Made by a program: the position numbers and the translations under genes
In this document: one piece after another, positions 58,336-64,000 of the stretch
How positions within the stretch are numbered: position 1 is the stretch's first letter
Layout: every line of letters starts with the position of its first letter
Source of the DNA: Leptolyngbyaceae cyanobacterium JSC-12
GTDB taxonomy: Bacteria; Cyanobacteriota; Cyanobacteriia; Leptolyngbyales; Leptolyngbyaceae
DNA: 64,000 nt
Assembly (NCBI GenBank): GCA_000309945.1
Contig: CM001633.1
Span: 1,448,723-1,512,722 of the forward strand
Direction: 5' to 3'
The notes under the pieces: model-generated
The model's database searches: none
The model's input: only the letters and a program-made list of their open reading frames with translations
What the model was told of the DNA's origin: nothing

Positions 58336-58837
58336 TACCCCGCTGCAAGCAGACGGGGTATCAGAATCAAAAAAGAGTAAGCTGCTCATCTCGGTGTAGC
58401 TTGAGATATTCGTTACCCTGATTTTTGACGTAGTTCGCAATCATCCCTTCATCCCCGTGTTTCCCAACTGTACTTGCAAAATAGCCATCACTCCAAAACT
58501 CTCCACCCCATAGCTTTTGCTTCACCTGAGGACAACGCCGAAACACTTCCCTTGCGGTCAAACTCTTGATCATTTTGACCAATTTGGTCACGCTGTATGT
58601 CGGCACCGATTGGACTAAAAAGTGCACATGGTCTTTGTCTACACCGATTTCTATAAATTTAATCTCGTAGCGTTTCTCAATCTCCAGGCAAACTTCTCGC
58701 AAAACTTCATCGACCTGTTCATCAAACACAGCCCGCCGATACTTTGCTGGAAACACAAGGTGGTATAGCAAAACCGTAACGTTATGACTTTTGTGGATGT
58801 ACTCGCTCATCCCTGCATTTTACGCTGCAGAGCAGCG
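58336..58837 (-). mobile_element. IS200/IS605-family insertion element (tnpA only)
   Basis: The transposase gene is bracketed by subterminal hairpins expected for single-strand transposition. One is TACCCCG/CGGGGTA at 58336-58342 and 58354-58360. The other is CGCTGC-AGA-GCAGCG at 58823-58837. No tnpB is present. True ends lie within tens of bases of the hairpins but cannot be fixed without an empty-site comparison. Confidence 0.8.
58367..58810 (-). CDS. tnpA: IS200/IS605 TnpA (Y1 HUH) transposase
   Basis: The 147-residue protein has the HUH motif (KDHVHFLVQSVP, H-x-H near residues 60-70) and the catalytic tyrosine region near the C-terminus (MIANYVKNQGNEY). The N-terminal LLYHLVFPAKYRRAVFD matches the family. 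It appears intact and potentially active. It lies alone inside the element, without the TnpB accessory nuclease. Confidence 0.93.
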   Translation of the reverse strand: MSEYIHKSHNVTVLLYHLVFPAKYRRAVFDEQVDEVLREVCLEIEKRYEIKFIEIGVDKDHVHFLVQSVPTYSVTKLVKMIKSLTAREVFRRCPQVKQKLWGGEFWSDGYFASTVGKHGDEGMIANYVKNQGNEYLKLHRDEQLTLF

Positions 58838-58856
58838 GGGAATTGACCCATAGAGA

Positions 58857-59027
58857 TTAAACCGCGAAACCCAGAATTTTAGTGATCGCGGGTAAGATTT
58901 CCGCAAAGGATTTAACGATGATGGTGGTTTCTGGCAAACCGGGAATCAGCGCATTCAAAGTTTTCCAGGCTTTGCAGCCAGATGCCTCCCTTGTTGGGAG
59001 TGTCAGGATTCTGCCCCAATCAAGCAT
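58857..59027 (-). CDS. Candidate small protein next to the IS element
   Basis: A 56-residue frame beginning MLDWGRILTLPTREASGCKA, starting 25 bases after the stop of the upstream gene, with a hydrophobic C-terminal half (IIVKSFAEILPAITKILGFA). It could be a real small gene co-transcribed with the Pro-rich membrane protein, or a chance frame. The IS element begins about 20 bases beyond its stop, so it may also be the 5' part of a gene cut by the insertion. Confidence 0.3.
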   Translation of the reverse strand: MLDWGRILTLPTREASGCKAWKTLNALIPGLPETTIIVKSFAEILPAITKILGFAV

Positions 59028-59051
59028 TTCGTGCAGGTTAACCAACGGTTT

Positions 59052-60251
59052 CTAGGGTTTGCCAGCGCGTTTGAGAATAATCATTTCGGAGCCGACGGCG
59101 GGACTGCGGGCTAGCAGTTCTCCGGTTGGGTCGGTAAGTTCTAGTTTGACGAAGTTGAGCTGTTGTGCCCGTTTGAGAATATCGTTCGCCAGTTTGTCTT
59201 GCTGGGCGGGTTCTAGACCATACCAGCGCTCGCCTACTTTTACTGTTAAACGACTGGCGCGGAAGTTTGCTTGCACGGATTGGATCAGTCCTTCGACTGA
59301 CTGATTGCTAACTTCAGCTACTTCATCTTGAATCCGAGCAATCAGTTTTTGTTCAGGCGTGAGCTTGAGGGGGGGAGATGGGGGAGTGGGGAAGGGAGAG
59401 GGAGCAAATTTGGGAGATGAGAGAGTTGGGGTGGATGAGGGGGACGGGATAGGGGATGCAGACGAGGGGGATGAAGAAGGGGAAGGAGTGGGTTTGGGTG
59501 GGGGGATGACTTTGACCTCTGGCAGGTTTTTGGGTTTGGGTACCTTTTTCTCTGGAGTGGGTTTGGCTGGGGCGGATTGGGAAGGGGGGGCGATCGCGAC
59601 TTGTTTGGGTGGTCTATTGGAAAACAGGGAAGAGGTCGTCCACAAAACAAGCACAAGCACACCTGCAATAGCGCCAGTGAGAGCTTTATCGGACAGGGCT
59701 TGATTGACAGAAGCAGGGAGGCGATCGCGAATTTTGGGTAGGATGGGACTCCACCATGTCCAGAAGCGTTGCCAACCTCGTTGTAGCAGGTTGCCCAGGT
59801 GATTCACCCTGTTAGGCAAAGTGGAGGATGGAGAGGCAGATGGGGAGGTGGACGTTGCTTCTGGAGTAGCAGGTTCTTGTTCCAAACGGGCAACGGCGGT
59901 TTCTAAAACCTGAATTGTGGCTTTGAGAAAACGAATGGTGCCTGCTTTCAGCCGCGGTTGGGCTTCTTGCCAAACTTGCTGAAGTTTTTGCAAGGTCTGA
60001 CTTTGAGCGGCTGAGGTGGGGGGTAAGGTTGCTGACTCTGGGGATGGTGTGGGTTGGGCGATCTCAGTTTCTGCTACATCAGCTGGTGCAGACTCCTGAG
60101 CAGCGACTTCTACTGCCATATCAATAGCGTCTGCGGGAGTTTCTGGGGATACTGCTGATGGAGTCCCTTCTGGAGAAGGGTCTTCTGGCAAATTAGATGC
60201 TGCTGAATCTGGTCGGGTGGGGTCGGGTGGGTGGGGCTGTTCCTCAGACAT
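59052..60251 (-). CDS. Pro-rich single-pass membrane protein
   Basis: The 399-residue protein starts MSEEQPHPPDPTRPDSAASN (internal ATG at 60249-60251). It has an acidic Pro/Glu/Ala N-terminus and one hydrophobic segment near 210-225 (ALTGAIAGVLVLVLWTT). A long Pro/Ser/Thr linker follows, and a C-terminal alpha-beta domain with VKVGERWYGLEPAQQDKLAND. It looks like an envelope-associated protein with an extended spacer that could cross the periplasm. No family recognised. Confidence 0.78.
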   Translation of the reverse strand: MSEEQPHPPDPTRPDSAASNLPEDPSPEGTPSAVSPETPADAIDMAVEVAAQESAPADVAETEIAQPTPSPESATLPPTSAAQSQTLQKLQQVWQEAQPRLKAGTIRFLKATIQVLETAVARLEQEPATPEATSTSPSASPSSTLPNRVNHLGNLLQRGWQRFWTWWSPILPKIRDRLPASVNQALSDKALTGAIAGVLVLVLWTTSSLFSNRPPKQVAIAPPSQSAPAKPTPEKKVPKPKNLPEVKVIPPPKPTPSPSSSPSSASPIPSPSSTPTLSSPKFAPSPFPTPPSPPLKLTPEQKLIARIQDEVAEVSNQSVEGLIQSVQANFRASRLTVKVGERWYGLEPAQQDKLANDILKRAQQLNFVKLELTDPTGELLARSPAVGSEMIILKRAGKP

Positions 60252-60438
60252 CGTTTCCTCCTCAGAGGCAGCACACACAATCTCAAAAACTCTTGCGCTC
60301 CCTCAGTGCATCACTCTATCATTTCCTGATCCCCTGGCTGCGTTATTTTTTTCGTGCAAACTAAGTAATGTTGCTGATAATGGTGAGGGCATGGCATTTT
60401 GCATCGCCTTTGTATTGAGCGAAGGGGCATGAAAACCA

Positions 60439-61356
60439 ATGGTGTCGGAAGTGGTAGCGGAGTCGCGGGGACGGCGATGGGTGCATCACCGAGTCTTGTT
60501 CATCGGACTGTGGTTGACGCTGATGCTGCTGGCAATCAAAGTATGGGTGGGCTGGGGGACGCGATCGCTCAGTCTGGCAGCGGATGCATTGCATACCCTG
60601 GTAACTTGTTTCAGTTTGCTGTTGAGTTTATTGGCTGTCTCCGCTCCCTATTCGGTTAAACGGCAAGCCGGAGGGCACACTCGCCTGGAATCAGGGTTAA
60701 CACTAGCGCTGGTAGGATTTTTAGGTGCATCTTACTGCTTCCTGGTGGGGGTCGCGGTTGAGCAAATTGGATTCCTGGGCAGTGCAGATTCGGTATCCAC
60801 ACACATTGATCACTCAATTCTGCTACTGTTGGGCGGCATGGTGGTGGTTAGCCTGGGTTTAAGTTTGTTTGGACGGCATCAAGCACTAACGCTGGAAAAT
60901 GCCATGCTGCGGTTTAGCTTCAGCCAGAGTTTGCAAGATACAGGCTTGCTAGCATTGGTGTTTGCAGGATTGGTTGGGGTACAGGCAGGATTCACCTGGC
61001 TCGATCCGGTGTTAACAGGAGTGATAATGCTGGTACTGCTATTGAATACCTGGCGCATTGTGAATTGGCAATTGCCATCAATGATGCAGCAAACGGCGAT
61101 CGCCCCGGAGGCGATCGCTAAAACGGCGCGACGGGTGGAGGGCATTTTGCATTGTTACAATATCCATTCACGTGGCATAGTGGGTCGCATGATTTATGTG
61201 GAACTGCGACTCATTTTGCATCCAGAGTGTGTCCCTGTTGCCGCAGCGATCATGCAACGGGTTGAACGGCTGATCGCGCAGCAATACGGTCCCGCGAAGG
61301 TGGTGGTGCATGTGGATGCCCCCTCACCAAGGAGTACCGATCATCGTAAAGGATGA
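60439..61356 (+). CDS. CDF-family cation transporter with altered metal site
   Basis: The 305-residue protein has six hydrophobic helices, and the last 90 residues form the cytoplasmic ferredoxin-like domain of cation diffusion facilitators. In normal CDF proteins helix 2 carries HxxxD and helix 5 HxxxD. Here helix 2 reads ADALHTLVTC, so the second acidic residue is Thr, and helix 5 reads FSQSLQD, so the His position is Gln. The metal site is therefore H/T/Q/D, and substrate or activity may differ from Zn2+ export. The 3' end overlaps the CHAT gene tail-to-tail by 33 bases. Confidence 0.85.
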   Translation: MVSEVVAESRGRRWVHHRVLFIGLWLTLMLLAIKVWVGWGTRSLSLAADALHTLVTCFSLLLSLLAVSAPYSVKRQAGGHTRLESGLTLALVGFLGASYCFLVGVAVEQIGFLGSADSVSTHIDHSILLLLGGMVVVSLGLSLFGRHQALTLENAMLRFSFSQSLQDTGLLALVFAGLVGVQAGFTWLDPVLTGVIMLVLLLNTWRIVNWQLPSMMQQTAIAPEAIAKTARRVEGILHCYNIHSRGIVGRMIYVELRLILHPECVPVAAAIMQRVERLIAQQYGPAKVVVHVDAPSPRSTDHRKG

Positions 61357-64000
61357 CCAGAAATAGGGATGAACCAAATTTTCGTCACGACTAGAAGAAT
61401 CTTCGGGTAAGGGGATTCCATCTCTTTCCACGCCCTGGATCTGGTTATCCCGAATAAACACTTGCCCCCGAATCATTGCTAACTGGGTTTGTTGCAGTGC
61501 TTCTGCCTTAATGCGAGCAGACTGCAAATCTTTGTAAAAGCGAGTGATCAAGGCGGCAGTGGCAGCATCGTTGACAGCCCAGAGACTTGCCAATGCTGAT
61601 TTCACACCAGATTGCACTGCCAAACCACCAAACCCTAACTCTGCTTCGCGATCGCCCAATGCAGTTGAACAGGCACTTAACACCAGTAGTTGCACTTGCG
61701 GATCATTCCAGCCCAGTTGCCGGATCTGATCCAGTTGCAACCGTTGATCCCAAAGCTGAATATAAGATTCAGATAAGCTTCCGGGGAGAAAATCGGCATG
61801 GGTTGCCAGGTGAATGATGCCGTAGGGGCGATTTTGGCGAGCCGACTTCAATGTGGATAACGTTGCCGTTTGGTTCAAAAATGCACTCCCTGACCAGAGG
61901 CTATTGACCAGGGTTGCCACTTCCACCTGCACAGCAGGTAGCGGTTCCTGTCCCTGAACGCTTTCAGAAATGCCCAGCGTCAACAGTTGAGCATCTTTGA
62001 TATCCTGATAGCGGGTGTCGGCAAGACTGACACTGGGCATTAAGCCAATGCTGTAGTGCTCAACTAAAAATTGCTGACCATTATGCAGAGCAGCGACAGG
62101 GAGCGATCGCAATCCCGTATCCATCAAAAACACCAGATTATTAATCTGACGAAGTTCCAACTCCTGCTGGATAGGGGCAATAATCCAGCGATAAAATTGC
62201 TGCGCCATTGGCAAGTAGGTGGTTGAGCGAGTTTTACGCGGATCAGAGACCTCTCGCCGAAACTTGGTTGCCAGTTGCATCACAGTGGCGCGGGTTGCCT
62301 GGGGAATGCGCCTGCGAACCACATTGCCCTGAGCAGTTACCACCAACACCTCGAGTTGATCATCGGGGCGCTCGGCGATCTGGGCTGGCTTCTCTGCTCC
62401 TGCCACCAATCCGCTAACACTGGCAGGACTTAGCGAGGCGGGCACAAAGCTGATATAAATCAGCCCTGGTTTAATCCCTGTTTCGCGCTCCACCTGACGC
62501 AAAATATCGCGTTGCTCGTCAATTGTCACAATTTTGGGAGGGGTTAATCCAAAATGCGCTACAAAATCATTGGTAAAGCGTTCTTCTGGCGTCCTGGGAA
62601 GCAGCACCCCATTGGGGGGGGGTGGTAATGTTGGATCAATGGCAGTTTTGGGATTGCAACTGGTGAGAATGCAGGTGGGGTTGCCAAATTCAACATTGGG
62701 GGGCGGTGTAGGGGATGGCTCAGTAGGTTCAGCCGTGACTGTGAGGGCGATCGCGCGTGGCGGGGAGGTAGAAATCACATCATCCACGGTTATGGTGAAG
62801 GCATTGGGCAGGGTTCCGATAAATCCAGGGGGTGGGACGTATTCTAATGTGGCATCGGGGGGAATAATCGTACCTGGAACGGCGATAACCCCATTAATTC
62901 GCAAGACCGCCCCTGGCGCGATCGCCACCACCCTCACAAACTGATTATCCGCATTCAAATCCACAGTAACAATGCCCAAAGCTGTGACTGGCACGTTCAC
63001 AGTCTGATTTACCGTGGTCGTTGGTAAAGTAGCCACGGCATTAATCGTAGGAGTGTCATTCGTAAAGGTGATACGAATATTGCCTTCCGGGGACACAAAC
63101 GGACTAGAAGGGAAATCAAAGGTGCCGGACTGAATAACATCTGCGCCGCCTGTGTTGATATCCCCAGCTGTGCCATTGGTGACACTGGCACCTGCTCCCA
63201 CCACAAAAGATTCGTTGGTTGGACCCCCATCGTGCTGAATCTGGACTGTTCCATTGGTGCCGTCGTTTGCCCCTTGGGTTGAGATCGTTGCCCCATCCGT
63301 TAAGATGCCAAACCCCTGTACTCGTCCTCTGGCAGAAATGATCACATTGCCACCATTCACCGCAGGTCCCTCACCTCCGCCTTGCACATTGATGGTTTCA
63401 AACCGAATATCACCACCATTAGTCAGGGTTTGCAGGATGACAGCATTGCCAGCCACTGGATTAAACGTAAATGGATCGGCTGTTGCTTCAATCGCACCCA
63501 GCGTCATACTACCCGTGGTGCTTGTGACTGAAATTGCTCCAGCCGTCGCTGCTCCAAGATATCCATAGCCATTGCTAATCAGGTTGCCTGCAACAATGTT
63601 GCCAGTGGCTTGTAAGGTGATGTTGCCGCCATTACCGGAGCCAAAGAAGGGAGCCGCCGTGGTGTCAATATTGCCTAAGGTTAAATTATTGCCCGTCAGG
63701 GTCACATTCCGTCCTGGAGCCTGAATGGTATCGCTGGCGTCCATCGCGATCGCGCCTCCAGCCTCAAACGTAATACTGCCCGTGCCAGGTTGAAAACTGA
63801 GGAAATTATCCGCTAAATCTTGAATGGTAATCGCATTGGTCGCTTGCAGAATCACATTCGTCGTGCCAGCTAACGCTTCCAGCGCCTGCTCAGAAATAGT
63901 AAACGATGTTGCACCACCATCTGTGGCAAAAATCTGTCCATCTGCGACTTCAGCATCGTCTGCACCCGGACCACCGTTGATGATTGTGATATTTACCGGG
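61324..64000 (-). CDS. CHAT-peptidase protein with beta-helix repeats (5' end outside window)
   Basis: The frame stays open from the stop at 61324-61326 to the right window edge, so at least 891 codons. The GTG at 63855 is internal: upstream codons read on through GGPGADDAEVADGQIFATDG. The N-terminal part in view has filamentous-haemagglutinin-like beta-helix repeats (GGAIAMDAS, GNGGNITLQA and similar). A cadherin-like or Big-type domain and a Pro-rich linker follow. The C-terminal CHAT caspase-like domain has catalytic His in HLATHADF and Cys in LSACSTALG. Known cyanobacterial relatives are secreted by two-partner systems. The substrate is unknown. Confidence 0.85.
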   Translation of the reverse strand, partial: PVNITIINGGPGADDAEVADGQIFATDGGATSFTISEQALEALAGTTNVILQATNAITIQDLADNFLSFQPGTGSITFEAGGAIAMDASDTIQAPGRNVTLTGNNLTLGNIDTTAAPFFGSGNGGNITLQATGNIVAGNLISNGYGYLGAATAGAISVTSTTGSMTLGAIEATADPFTFNPVAGNAVILQTLTNGGDIRFETINVQGGGEGPAVNGGNVIISARGRVQGFGILTDGATISTQGANDGTNGTVQIQHDGGPTNESFVVGAGASVTNGTAGDINTGGADVIQSGTFDFPSSPFVSPEGNIRITFTNDTPTINAVATLPTTTVNQTVNVPVTALGIVTVDLNADNQFVRVVAIAPGAVLRINGVIAVPGTIIPPDATLEYVPPPGFIGTLPNAFTITVDDVISTSPPRAIALTVTAEPTEPSPTPPPNVEFGNPTCILTSCNPKTAIDPTLPPPPNGVLLPRTPEERFTNDFVAHFGLTPPKIVTIDEQRDILRQVERETGIKPGLIYISFVPASLSPASVSGLVAGAEKPAQIAERPDDQLEVLVVTAQGNVVRRRIPQATRATVMQLATKFRREVSDPRKTRSTTYLPMAQQFYRWIIAPIQQELELRQINNLVFLMDTGLRSLPVAALHNGQQFLVEHYSIGLMPSVSLADTRYQDIKDAQLLTLGISESVQGQEPLPAVQVEVATLVNSLWSGSAFLNQTATLSTLKSARQNRPYGIIHLATHADFLPGSLSESYIQLWDQRLQLDQIRQLGWNDPQVQLLVLSACSTALGDREAELGFGGLAVQSGVKSALASLWAVNDAATAALITRFYKDLQSARIKAEALQQTQLAMIRGQVFIRDNQIQGVERDGIPLPEDSSSRDENLVHPYFWSSFTMIGTPW

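Noticed and set aside
59342-59703. Gly/Glu-rich plus-strand and Pro-rich alternative minus-strand frames
   Set aside because: Both are shadows of the low-complexity Pro/Ser linker of the Pro-rich membrane protein.

Overview
The window is cyanobacterial chromosome. GCGATCGC (HIP1-type) octamers are scattered through most genes, and the gene content includes form IB RuBisCO with the rbcL-rbcX-rbcS order, atpB-atpE (beta, epsilon), cytochrome c6, a CyaC-type adenylyl cyclase and a split orange-carotenoid-protein pair. It is most likely a filamentous or otherwise large-genome lineage, given the interspersed repeats, pentapeptide and CHAT proteins and long intergenic regions. The genus cannot be fixed from this window alone.

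Layout. 0-9.4 kb: 5' end of nrdR, a long leader, cyaC, queG, the helical carotenoid protein/CTD-homologue pair, a small conserved gene, an Rrf2 regulator, a TRYCO1-like (CU044_2847) protein and cbiB. 9.4-19 kb: a membrane-fusion protein with a MacB-like permease but no ATPase, an ATP-grasp PGM1-like ligase, tRNA-Val(CAC), argS, a polyprenyl-phosphate-type glycosyltransferase and a membrane pentapeptide protein. 19-25.6 kb: a DUF1824 gene, a UvrD-like helicase, then a locus resembling the copper-responsive PetRP switch. There petJ and a translationally coupled His-rich secreted protein lie divergent from a BlaI-type repressor and an M56 membrane protease, which are followed by an O-methyltransferase. 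25.6-34.5 kb: an 8-oxoguanine-deaminase-like gene and a small gene among three copies of a ~62-bp interspersed repeat, an oligopeptide-type double ABC ATPase, a zinc-ribbon/SPFH pair resembling Bacillus YdjG/YdjI, a VOC protein and a Nudix hydrolase.

34.7-43.5 kb: an SLH-GHL10 glycoside-hydrolase-like protein, a decayed dienelactone hydrolase, then four polytopic glycan enzymes (two GT87-like, one acyltransferase-3, one GT39-like) in visibly AT-richer DNA. 43.5-52 kb: the energy and carbon core: atpC (epsilon), atpB, a PAS-LuxR regulator divergent from rbcL-rbcX-rbcS across an 800-bp region with a perfect dyad, a terminator, and a divergent transketolase-family gene. 52-64 kb: panB, a stand-alone seven-blade propeller protein, trmL, a LysM-M23 envelope peptidase, an IS200/IS605 tnpA element, a Pro-rich membrane protein, a CDF transporter with an altered metal site, and a CHAT peptidase joined to a beta-helix adhesin-like region that runs off the right edge.

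The strongest candidates for something under-described are the coupled His-rich partner of petJ, the new repeat family, the SPFH/zinc-ribbon module, the transketolase paralogue next to RuBisCO and the CHAT-beta-helix protein. No CRISPR array, rRNA, prophage or complete known defence island was seen.
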